64,000 bases of DNA from Hymenobacter terrenus. Lineage in GTDB: Bacteria; Bacteroidota; Bacteroidia; Cytophagales; Hymenobacteraceae. Every line of letters begins with the position of its first letter. Within the stretch, counting starts at the first letter, position 1. The stretch spans positions 1 to 64,000 of the forward strand of contig NZ_LATM01000006.1 of NCBI RefSeq assembly GCF_000972495.1. The letters run 5' to 3'. Positions 43,755 to 51,290 of this stretch are shown piece after piece. The notes beneath the pieces were generated by a model. It was not told the origin of the DNA and searched no databases. It saw only the letters and a program-made list of their open reading frames with translations. The translations under genes were made by a program, and so were the position numbers.

Positions 43755-45023
43755 ATGACGGTAAAGAAACTACTCCTTGCGGGCGGCGCAGTCCTAGCAG
43801 GCGTGTCGAGCGCCACAGCGGGCGGATTCCAGGTATACCTGCCCAGCCAACAAAGCATTGGCATGGGCGGCGTGGGCGTGGGCCTTTCCATGGAACAGGC
43901 CGCTCAATTTCTGAACCCCGGCGCCATGGCCATGCTGCGCCAGAACGGCGTGCAAGTGGGCGTAAGCGCCGCGTTTGCCCGGGTAGCTTTTCGGTCGACA
44001 TCGGGCGGCCCCCAACGAGAGCTGGAAAACTCGACCGTCACTCCATTCAACGTGTACGCCAGCTTTGGCCCCAAAGACAGCAAGTTCCGCGCGGGCATAG
44101 CCGTGTACACGCCGTATGGCTCGACGCTGAAGTATGAGAAGGGATGGGAAGGCCGGTTTGCACTCTCTGAAATCAGCCTGCGCGCCATCTACGTGCAGCC
44201 CACCGTGAGCTACGCCATCACTGACCAGCTGAGCGTGGGCGCTGGCCTGATGATACTGGCTTCGGGTTCGGTGAACCTGCAGCGGGCCATTTCGCTGCCG
44301 TCGGCCGAAGGACAGATTGAGTTGGACGGCAAGACCAAGCCCGGCTTTGGCGTCAACGCCGGTATTTTCTTCAAGCCCTCCGACAAGCTCAGTCTGGGCA
44401 TCAGCTACCGCTCCAAAATTAACGCGAAGGTGGAAGACGGCGACGTGACGGTGGTAAACCCCACCCCCGCTCTGCAGTCGCGTTTCGTCGGTAACAAGTT
44501 CGACGCCTCCTTGCCGCTACCGGCCACCGTTAACCTCGGCATTGGCATCACGCCCAACGAAAAACTGACCATCGGCCTCGACGTGAACTTCACCCAATGG
44601 AGTGAGTACCGCTCCCTGCGCTTCGATTTCACCAAGGACGGCCAGCCGGCTCAGGTAGGAACGAGCACGTTCTCGGAGTCGAAACGCTCGTACCAGGACG
44701 CGCTCACTTTCCGCCTGGGCGGCCAATACAAAGTAAACGACAAGCTGGCCCTGCGCCTGGGCGGTGCCTACGACGTGACGCCGGTGAAGAACGGCTACGT
44801 GACGCCCGAAACCCCGGATAACGACCGCATCATCGCCACGGCGGGCGTAGGCTACAACATCACCGAGAACTTCGGCGTGGACGCGTCCTTCATGTTCCAG
44901 GCATTCCTGAAACGGACGCAAACCGAAGACGACCTGCTCAACAACGGTACCACTGACCGCGTGGCTGGCACCTACCGCACCAACATCAGCATTCCCGGCA
45001 TCGGGGTGCGCTACAACTTTTAA
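43755..45023 (+). CDS. OmpP1/FadL/TodX family outer-membrane transport protein
   Basis: A 422-residue beta-barrel protein with a signal peptide (about 1-22, ending SSATAG). After cleavage the mature N-terminus GGFQVYLPSQQSIGMGGVGV matches the FadL hatch segment (NPA-like LNPGAMAML follows). Membrane strands alternate to the end, which is a C-terminal aromatic (GVRYNF), the outer-membrane insertion signal. FadL proteins import long-chain fatty acids and other hydrophobic compounds. The SGNH lipoprotein 26 bases downstream may process lipidic substrates with it. Confidence 0.92.
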   Translation: MTVKKLLLAGGAVLAGVSSATAGGFQVYLPSQQSIGMGGVGVGLSMEQAAQFLNPGAMAMLRQNGVQVGVSAAFARVAFRSTSGGPQRELENSTVTPFNVYASFGPKDSKFRAGIAVYTPYGSTLKYEKGWEGRFALSEISLRAIYVQPTVSYAITDQLSVGAGLMILASGSVNLQRAISLPSAEGQIELDGKTKPGFGVNAGIFFKPSDKLSLGISYRSKINAKVEDGDVTVVNPTPALQSRFVGNKFDASLPLPATVNLGIGITPNEKLTIGLDVNFTQWSEYRSLRFDFTKDGQPAQVGTSTFSESKRSYQDALTFRLGGQYKVNDKLALRLGGAYDVTPVKNGYVTPETPDNDRIIATAGVGYNITENFGVDASFMFQAFLKRTQTEDDLLNNGTTDRVAGTYRTNISIPGIGVRYNF

Positions 45024-45049
45024 TTCCCACCCGCTAGTATCTCGTTTGT

Positions 45050-46474
45050 ATGAACCTATTTTTCAAACGTTCCGCGCCTTTTTTGGCGGTTTTGGGTCTT
45101 GCGCTTGTCAGCTGCCAGCCCGAAATTGAAGAGCCTTCGGCGTCCGCCGGGTCAGTTGATTTTTCCAGCTATGTGGCTGTTGGAAATTCACTTACGGCAG
45201 GCTTTTCAGATGGGGGCCTTTATAATGAAGCCCAAGCTACATCGTACCCGGCTATTCTCGCTCAGCAATTTGCTACCACTGGCAAGGGACCGGCCAGCTT
45301 TGTGCAACCCAGCTTTTCGGCAGCTCGCAAGGACGGCTCGGGATACATTAAGCTTTTGCTGGTGAATGGAGCACTCGCTCCCGTACAACCTACGCCGGGA
45401 CCGCCTCCCGGTGGCAATAACTTTCTGGGCGAACAAGTAGCCTACACGGGTAGCCGCCTTCCAAGCCCACCCGCAGGCTCCGCACAACCCGAACTAGAAC
45501 CCTACACAGGTACGCAACCTGACAACCTGGGGGTACCTGGCATTTCAGTACTTAGTGCTGACCAAACTGCTGCATCGACAGGAACGCCCGCTGATGCTTT
45601 GATTCGAGGAGCGGCGCGCATTTACGGTAACCTAAACCAGTATTACCACCGCATCTTACCCGCGGCTGACCGCGGTACGAAAGACTACGTAACCTATATC
45701 GGGCAGAAAAACGCTACGTTTTTCACCTGCTGGATAGGCAACAATGACGTATTGACCTACGCTACCAACGGCGCATTGGCCGTAGCGACAAACCCCTTCA
45801 GCGGCATGACGGACACGACCAGCTTTGGGCGAGGCTACCGCAACATTGTGACGACTATTTCCAAAGGTGGTACGGTGAAAGGCGTATTGGCGAATATTCC
45901 CAATGTCACGGCAATTCCTTACTTCAACACCGTGACGGTGGCCGCTGTCCTGGCAGGATACCGCGCCGTCAACCCAGCCATTACCAATATTTACATACAG
46001 GCTCGTACTTCGGCAACCTCCACAGCCACTGCGGTACGCGTTGCCACGGCAACCGACTTGTTGACCTTAACTGCCCAAGGGTTTATTGCGGAAAATCCAG
46101 GCGTGGGGGCAAGTCCCACAGCTCCGATTCCCACTCAATATGTGCTCGACCCAATTGAGCAAAACGAGGTTGTCACCCGCACCACGCAACTTAATAGCAT
46201 CATCGCCAAAACCGCTCGCCAGAATAAGGTGGCTTTCGTCGATATGAACGCGCTCTTCTCCTCTATTTCTCAACAGGGCTTAGTAACCAACGGAGTGCCC
46301 AACACGGCGGCGTTTGCCTCTGGCAACTTATTTAGCCTCGACGGGATTCACCCCACCCCCCGTGGTTATGCTGTGGTGGCTAACGAATTCCTCCGTGTTA
46401 TCAACGCTTACTACGGCGCTAATGTCCCACGCGTCGACCCAACCAACTACCGCGGAGTAGCTTTTCCACAATAA
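45050..46474 (+). CDS. SGNH/GDSL-like hydrolase lipoprotein
   Basis: A 474-residue exported lipoprotein (lipobox LVSC, cysteine at about residue 22) with an SGNH fold. Block I reads YVAVGNSLTAGFSDGGLYN: the usual GDS is GNS, but the serine is present. Block V is DGIHPTPRGYAVVANEF with the catalytic Asp and His. WIGNNDVLTYA provides the Asn of block III. Central region has a Pro/Thr-rich insertion. It follows the FadL-type gene in the same direction, a common Bacteroidota pair. Probable surface esterase/lipase; substrate unknown. Confidence 0.88.
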   Translation: MNLFFKRSAPFLAVLGLALVSCQPEIEEPSASAGSVDFSSYVAVGNSLTAGFSDGGLYNEAQATSYPAILAQQFATTGKGPASFVQPSFSAARKDGSGYIKLLLVNGALAPVQPTPGPPPGGNNFLGEQVAYTGSRLPSPPAGSAQPELEPYTGTQPDNLGVPGISVLSADQTAASTGTPADALIRGAARIYGNLNQYYHRILPAADRGTKDYVTYIGQKNATFFTCWIGNNDVLTYATNGALAVATNPFSGMTDTTSFGRGYRNIVTTISKGGTVKGVLANIPNVTAIPYFNTVTVAAVLAGYRAVNPAITNIYIQARTSATSTATAVRVATATDLLTLTAQGFIAENPGVGASPTAPIPTQYVLDPIEQNEVVTRTTQLNSIIAKTARQNKVAFVDMNALFSSISQQGLVTNGVPNTAAFASGNLFSLDGIHPTPRGYAVVANEFLRVINAYYGANVPRVDPTNYRGVAFPQ

Positions 46475-46499
46475 GAAACCCTACTTCCGTGGCTGCAAA

Positions 46500-46533
46500 A
46501 GAGCGCCTTCTCCTGTGGGAAGGCGCTCTTTTT
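46500..46533 (+). terminator. Rho-independent terminator after the SGNH gene
   Basis: Perfect 10-base stem AGAGCGCCTT / AAGGCGCTCT with a 10-base loop and TTTTTG, 25 bases after the stop. Confidence 0.85.
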
Positions 46534-46644
46534 GCGGGATAAGCAAGCTTAACTATTGCATCTATCTTCTGCTTGGGGCATACCTGCCTTCAAGGATTGG
46601 CATGTGCCGATAAGGTTTTGTGCTCCCACCACTAGTAATAGCGT

Positions 46645-47136
46645 TTACTCTTTAGCAAAATGTGCATTTCGTGAATTTTGGTTTCGTTTTGGATTTGTAA
46701 TGAACAGAAAGTATGCCCAACCGTAACAAACCCCAGTTGCCGTGTAAATTATAAACAGCTTTGAGTTATGTTCAGCTGTCCGCATTATCCAATCTCTGTT
46801 TGCCGTGGCCATAAGCAGAAACCCAGTAGCGCCCAGCATGGCTCCTAATCCAACGGATTGCAAAAGATTAGGTTTATCATTGCATTTGAGACGGCAAATT
46901 AATGAATGAACCCCAGCTATAAATAAGTGCGCCGGCCATGAGTAAAAGAACTCAAATACTGGCATAATCACTAAACCAGCGACCCAAAGCATAATGGGTT
47001 TTCCAACAAGATTTGCCCAGTATTGCATGGACAGACTTTGGTCAAACATACGCAACCAAGCCGCCGCTGACACACTGACCAACAATATGCTTATCCTTTT
47101 GAGTGTTTCCCTCATAGCATGACTGATTACGGGCAT
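46645..47136 (-). CDS. Uncharacterised four-helix membrane protein
   Basis: A 163-residue protein with about four membrane helices (roughly 16-34, 46-64, 95-113, 125-145), AT-rich compared with the flanks. No family recognised. It overlaps the end of the preceding gene by 10 bases, or follows by 11 bases if the second ATG at 47115 is used, so the two are translated together. Such overlap between a secreted protein and a small membrane protein can indicate a toxin/immunity pair, but there is no recognisable toxin domain; this is speculation. Confidence 0.6.
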   Translation of the reverse strand: MPVISHAMRETLKRISILLVSVSAAAWLRMFDQSLSMQYWANLVGKPIMLWVAGLVIMPVFEFFYSWPAHLFIAGVHSLICRLKCNDKPNLLQSVGLGAMLGATGFLLMATANRDWIMRTAEHNSKLFIIYTATGVCYGWAYFLFITNPKRNQNSRNAHFAKE

Positions 47137-48623
47137 GGTACGCCGCTTAGCGGCTGATTATTTTGTAAAGCTACCAATACGTTTGCCCAATAGGGTCTGT
47201 TCTTGATGGAGGCAAATACAGTGGCTCTGTCAGTGCCTGTTGGAGTAGTGTGGCTATTCCCAAAAGCTGCGACTCTTTGCATAACACCTTCCCAGAGGTT
47301 ATCCCCTTGCGTAAATTGAAACGCATTCGCAGGTTGCGTAGAGCCATTAGGCAAACTTCCAAAAAACTCAAAAGGACGATAACTTATTCGGTCCGCGCCC
47401 CTTATATAAAACAGATACCTTGTAGGTTGATAATACGGCAATCCTAAAAGGCTTGTGGTCCACATGCCCGGTCTTTCTAAAACTCCGAAAGTTCTATTTC
47501 CGCTTACCGGATGTGCATTGTTAAAAGGGTCCCGAATAGTGCTGAAAGTCCAATGGTCAGGCGTGTAGTCACTTAAAATTACTGAACCAGGGTCCGGTAA
47601 TATGCTAATACTTATTATTGTGCCAATGGCATGATTCTGCCAGTTCGTAGCTTCACCAGAAAGGGCAGGATGAGGCGTAAATTGTGGTTGTCCTGGTTCG
47701 ATAAAATCATTAAAATTAATTCTAATGTATTCCTGAAATTGCTCCAACGTCAACCGGTTGCCATTAGCGATGGGGAGTTCGGTCATTACCACCGAGAAGT
47801 CATCCGAGTTAATTGCAAGCCCACCAGCGTTCTGTAGCGATTGCATTTGCCAAGTCGGGTCATATGGTATCGGTCCGGGAGGTATCGCATTACCGAAAAC
47901 ATGTTGTTTCTCCTGTGCATTCAGATTGCTGAGGCGATTTATTGCAGCGAATGGCGGAACATAGTTAATCAATGGCCCCCAAGAGCTATTCAAACCAGGG
48001 CAGGGGCCGAAAAGAGCTGCGTTGTTGCTTTCTAACGCTGTCGCTAAGGCTGTCGTCGAGCCAGAATTTCCAGGGTCGTTAGGATTATTGGGGTTACCTG
48101 GGTTACCTGAATTGCCAGGGTCGTTAGGATCATTGGGGTCGGAAACACAGTAGGGGTGACTGCTTGAGGTTGATGACTTCCATACAATAAGAGAACAATT
48201 TGAATTATCCTCAGTTGGATATTGGCAATGATCAATCCCAGTTGTTATGGTTCCGATTACGGCTCCTCCCACCCCGTCCAGCCGGCACTCACCAGTCCAA
48301 CAACAAGTAACCATGTTGTAACACGAGCTGGTGCGGTTGTTCGTCTTATCAGTTGAAGAAGACCTACTTGCTTGCACAGCTTGGCCCTGTTGTCTGACAC
48401 CGTTCTTATAGACAAAAGGGTAACCCTTCCCCGTAGCTAGGTTCTTTATCAACAGTGTCCTCGTGAACGCAGCAAAGAAGGCGCGAGCGTTGGCCGGCAC
48501 CCAGGCAATATTTTCTTTATTCTTAAAGAAGTAGGTAGCCTCGCTAAAATACAGTCGGCTGCCGGTCCGCTTGACGAGCAGATACTTCTTGACACCGACC
48601 CACATTATTGTGGGATCCTCCAA
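47127..48623 (-). CDS. C-terminal part of a lipoprotein gene interrupted by an amber codon
   Basis: A 498-residue open frame beginning at a TTG (48623) that is in frame with the signal-peptide fragment at 48678-48893, with only a single TAG (48678-48680) between them. It has no signal peptide of its own. A Pro/Asn/Asp/Gly linker of repeated DPxNPG-type steps (about residues 168-192) separates an N-terminal cysteine-containing region (CYNMVTCCWTGECRL) from a C-terminal domain of about 300 residues ending SGVPCP. No known domain recognised. Base composition is more AT-rich than the surroundings. A real protein may start here or the gene is dead. Confidence 0.55.
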   Translation of the reverse strand: MEDPTIMWVGVKKYLLVKRTGSRLYFSEATYFFKNKENIAWVPANARAFFAAFTRTLLIKNLATGKGYPFVYKNGVRQQGQAVQASRSSSTDKTNNRTSSCYNMVTCCWTGECRLDGVGGAVIGTITTGIDHCQYPTEDNSNCSLIVWKSSTSSSHPYCVSDPNDPNDPGNSGNPGNPNNPNDPGNSGSTTALATALESNNAALFGPCPGLNSSWGPLINYVPPFAAINRLSNLNAQEKQHVFGNAIPPGPIPYDPTWQMQSLQNAGGLAINSDDFSVVMTELPIANGNRLTLEQFQEYIRINFNDFIEPGQPQFTPHPALSGEATNWQNHAIGTIISISILPDPGSVILSDYTPDHWTFSTIRDPFNNAHPVSGNRTFGVLERPGMWTTSLLGLPYYQPTRYLFYIRGADRISYRPFEFFGSLPNGSTQPANAFQFTQGDNLWEGVMQRVAAFGNSHTTPTGTDRATVFASIKNRPYWANVLVALQNNQPLSGVPCP

Positions 48624-48677
48624 TGGGACCCAGACGTATGTAGCAGAATCTGAGGCAATTCTTTGGGAAGATTGGTT

Positions 48678-48893
48678 CTAGCGCGGGGTCCAGTAAGATT
48701 TTGCCTGGCTCTTCGATGGAATAACAAGCTGACGGTCATAACCCTTTGTTAAGAACTCCTGCTTAAGTGACTCAATGTTTTCCCCAACTTGGTTAGTACG
48801 TGGAATGGGCTGTTCCGCATCTTTGGTGCAGCCACTAAGTAGTAAGAGACATCCCGCCAAACAATGGACAAGTAAAATACGAGGTAATTTCAT
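48678..48893 (-). pseudogene. N-terminal part of the interrupted lipoprotein gene
   Basis: Encodes 71 residues: a lipoprotein signal (LLLLSGCTKD, cysteine at about residue 22) followed by IESLKQEFLTKGYDRQLVIP and SYWTPR, then TAG. Read through, the frame continues NQSSQRIASDSATYVWVPLE and joins the frame of 47127-48623 without shift. Exported Bacteroidota lipoproteins often have a Pro-x-Trp at this place, so a TGG to TAG change is a likely cause. Could be a genuine mutation, a sequencing error, or rarely a short independent lipoprotein. Confidence 0.65.
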
Positions 48894-49106
48894 GTGTGAA
48901 GAAGATAAAGATTAGGCTTCAACTCACAAAACAAAGGCCTTTGAGAAGGAAAATAAGATTAAGATTAGACTCTAGTGGCTTACTGCTATCGGCTCACAGT
49001 TTTAAAGTTTTTACCGTTAAATTTAAAAATATGTTCATCCTCCTAAATGATATAAAGCTTCCAATCAGTATTAATTGACAACACGCTTAAGCCAGTTTGA
49101 ACCAAA

Positions 49107-50090
49107 CTATGCGCGGAAATCATAATTAGAGATAACCGCCCCCAAATGAGCCGCAATGAGCTGCGCGTGATGCCGGCCGTTCTCGATAAACCAGCGGCTG
49201 GTGGCGCGGCCGCCGCACACGGTGCCGGCCACGAATAAGCCGGGGCGGGTGGTTTCATGGGTAGCCGGGTCGAAGAGCGGAGCGCGGGCTTCATCGGCGG
49301 GGTCGGGTTCGACGCCAAGGCGGCCGAGCAGGGCCTCATCGGGGTGATAGCCGGTGAGGGCATACACGAAATTGGTGGGAATGGTGAGCGGGCCATCGGG
49401 CGTGAGCACCTCCACGGCCTCTGGGAAAATAGCGGTGACAGTGGTGTTGAAGTAGGCTTTAATGCGGCCCTCGGCAATGCGGTTGACGAGGTCGGGGCGA
49501 ATCCAATACTTCACGGAGTCGCTGACGACGGGCCCGCGCACGATTAGCGTGACCTTGGCTCCGGCGCGGGTGAGTTGTAAAGCCGCTTTAGCTGAAGAGT
49601 TTTTGGCCCCGATAACGATGACGTGTTGGGCTACGTGTTCGTAAGGCTCTTTGTAATAGTGCTTCACGTGGGGCAGGTCTTCGCCGGGCACGTTGAGTGG
49701 GTTGGGCAGGTCGTAGAAGCCAGTGGCGACGATGACGTTGCGGGTCTGGATTTCGCCTTTATCGGTCGTGACCGTGAAGTTACCCTGCTCACCATCAAGC
49801 TTCAGCACCTTTTCGTAGAGTCGCAGGGTCAGCTTTTCATCACGCGCCACGCGCTGGTAGTAGTCGAGCGCGTCTTCCCGCAGGGGCTTGTAGTGGCTGG
49901 TCGGGAAGGGGTAACCGCCGATTTCCAGGAGCTCCGGCGTGGAGAAAAACTCCATGTTGGTGGGGTAGCCGACAATGGAATTGACCAACGCCCCCTTTTC
50001 CACGACGGCCGTAATTAGGCCGTGGCGTTGGGTTTCGAGGGCGCAGGCGAGGCCCACGGGGCCAGCTCCGATAACGAGAACGTCAAGCAT
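49107..50090 (-). CDS. ypdA: YpdA-type bacillithiol disulfide reductase
   Basis: A 327-residue FAD/NADPH flavoprotein. YpdA reduces bacillithiol disulfide (BSSB), part of thiol redox control in Firmicutes and Bacteroidota. N-terminal FAD motif VLVIGAGPVGLACALETQRH, NADPH motif VIVIGAKNSSAKAALQLTRA at about 160-180, and the family-specific NSIVGYPTNMEFFSTPELLE and KHYYKEPYEHVAQH. It lacks the CxxC of thioredoxin reductases, as expected. C-terminal ATSRWFIENGRHHAQLI completes the domain. Confidence 0.92.
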   Translation of the reverse strand: MLDVLVIGAGPVGLACALETQRHGLITAVVEKGALVNSIVGYPTNMEFFSTPELLEIGGYPFPTSHYKPLREDALDYYQRVARDEKLTLRLYEKVLKLDGEQGNFTVTTDKGEIQTRNVIVATGFYDLPNPLNVPGEDLPHVKHYYKEPYEHVAQHVIVIGAKNSSAKAALQLTRAGAKVTLIVRGPVVSDSVKYWIRPDLVNRIAEGRIKAYFNTTVTAIFPEAVEVLTPDGPLTIPTNFVYALTGYHPDEALLGRLGVEPDPADEARAPLFDPATHETTRPGLFVAGTVCGGRATSRWFIENGRHHAQLIAAHLGAVISNYDFRA

Positions 50091-50122
50091 AAAGAGGTCC
50101 GACGATTCGCCGGAGAATAATT

Positions 50123-50235
50123 AGGCGCGGTAGCGCGAACTTTGCGGTTCGCGTCCTCGCGCTGTTGTACGAATTTACACGTGCCGCAACGTGAACTACA
50201 ACCGAAGGTCGGCGTAGTCAATGTTCGCGTTACAG
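50123..50235. repeat. Palindromic element, degenerate copy 2
   Basis: Fills the divergent gap between ypdA and the methyltransferase. It begins AGGCGCGGTAGCGCGAACTT at 50123, with GTAGCGCGAAC (50130-50140) paired to GTTCGCGTTAC (50223-50233) and an inner TTGCGGTTCGCG / CGTGAACTACAA similarity. The core resembles copies at 37222 and 60998. It lies 2 bases from the methyltransferase ATG, so its hairpin may affect that gene's expression. Confidence 0.6.
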
Positions 50236-50237
50236 CC

Positions 50238-51152
50238 ATGCGTACCTGCGACTTGTGCGGCAGCACCGAATTTAAAAAGCTGCCTTTTTACTACGAATTT
50301 GAAGGGCAAAAGCTGCAAGGCACCCAGTGCCGCCGCTGCGACCTGATGTTTCTCGACCCTCAGCCTACTCCCACACAGCTGGAACGGCTCTACGGTAAGG
50401 ATTATTTCACCGAGCGCCCCAACTACGACCGGACCCAGCAGGAGGTCGTCTTCATCGAAGAGGGCCAGAAGCAGGAAGTCTTAAACCAACTCCGGCCCGA
50501 CAAGTTCACCGACTATATTCTGGCGAAATACCCCGGCCGCAAATTCCGCTACCTGGAAGTGGGCTGCGGCCCCGGCTACACCCTCAAAAGCCTCGAAGCA
50601 CTGGGCTGGGAAAGCCACGGCCTGGAAATATCCGAGCACGCCGCCGACTTTGCCCGCCGCGAGCTGCACCTGCCCGTGGTAACCGGCAATATCGAAACCA
50701 CTGAGGACTTCCACGAAAATCAGTTCGACCTCGCTTACATGGGCGACGTGCTGGAGCACCTACTTTCGCCATCGGCCACGCTGGCTAAGTTCCACCGCAT
50801 CCTGGAGCCGGGTGGGCTACTAGTGCTGGCTCTGCCAGCCACGCTCAACCTGCCCACCGTGCGCCTGGGCTTTGCCGCTTATGGCGTGCTGGGCAAGGAG
50901 CGCAAGATGGACATTCCGCCTTATCACCTCTTCGAGTTCACACCTGCCACCATCACCAAAATGCTGAAAAAGCAGGGTTTCGAACTAGTGGAACTGTTAA
51001 ACCCAGTGAAGCCCCCTAAGAACATTCGCCTGGGCGGCAGCGTGGTGGAAAAGGTAGGCAAACTGGCCGGGCAGTATCCAACGTATTATTTGAATAAGCT
51101 AACCGGGCGTTTTGGGGATAGAATGTTCGTGGTGGCGCGGAACGTAAAGTAA
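50238..51152 (+). CDS. Class I SAM-dependent methyltransferase with N-terminal zinc ribbon
   Basis: A 304-residue protein. Residues 1-40 carry a zinc ribbon: CDLCGS at the start and CRRCDLMFLDP, giving two CxxC pairs. The methyltransferase domain has motif I YLEVGCGPGYTLKSLEALG (about 112-130), LEISEHAADFARRE, FDLAYMGDVLEHLLSP and FHRILEPGGLLVLALPA. Related to the UbiG-like enzymes of polysaccharide or lipid modification clusters; substrate unknown. The ATG at 50238 follows the palindromic repeat, so a longer upstream reading is rejected. Confidence 0.88.
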   Translation: MRTCDLCGSTEFKKLPFYYEFEGQKLQGTQCRRCDLMFLDPQPTPTQLERLYGKDYFTERPNYDRTQQEVVFIEEGQKQEVLNQLRPDKFTDYILAKYPGRKFRYLEVGCGPGYTLKSLEALGWESHGLEISEHAADFARRELHLPVVTGNIETTEDFHENQFDLAYMGDVLEHLLSPSATLAKFHRILEPGGLLVLALPATLNLPTVRLGFAAYGVLGKERKMDIPPYHLFEFTPATITKMLKKQGFELVELLNPVKPPKNIRLGGSVVEKVGKLAGQYPTYYLNKLTGRFGDRMFVVARNVK

Positions 51153-51178
51153 CGCGCAGCTGGTCTTGTAATGAAAAA

Positions 51179-51206
51179 AGCTCCGCTCGCGAGCGGGGCT
51201 TTTTTG
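51179..51206 (+). terminator. Rho-independent terminator after the methyltransferase gene
   Basis: AGCTCCGCTCG paired to CGAGCGGGGCT (one G-T), 4-base loop region, followed by TTTTTTG, about 25 bases after the stop. Confidence 0.75.
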
Positions 51207-51212
51207 TGTGGG

Positions 51213-51289
51213 ACGCAGTCTTTGCTGCGTCAATCGCCTGCGCTGCACCAACGGTTATCGGGCAACGATTGGCGCAGCGCAGACTGCGT
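51213..51289. repeat. Complex palindromic sequence before the htpG stop
   Basis: ACGCAGTCT at 51213-51221 pairs with AGACTGCGT at 51281-51289; inside, CAATCG (51231-51236) pairs with CGATTG (51266-51271) and GCGCTGC (51240-51246) with GCAGCGC (51274-51280). The region could fold into a branched structure and may terminate htpG, whose stop codon is at 51291-51293. Confidence 0.55.
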
Positions 51290-51290
51290 T

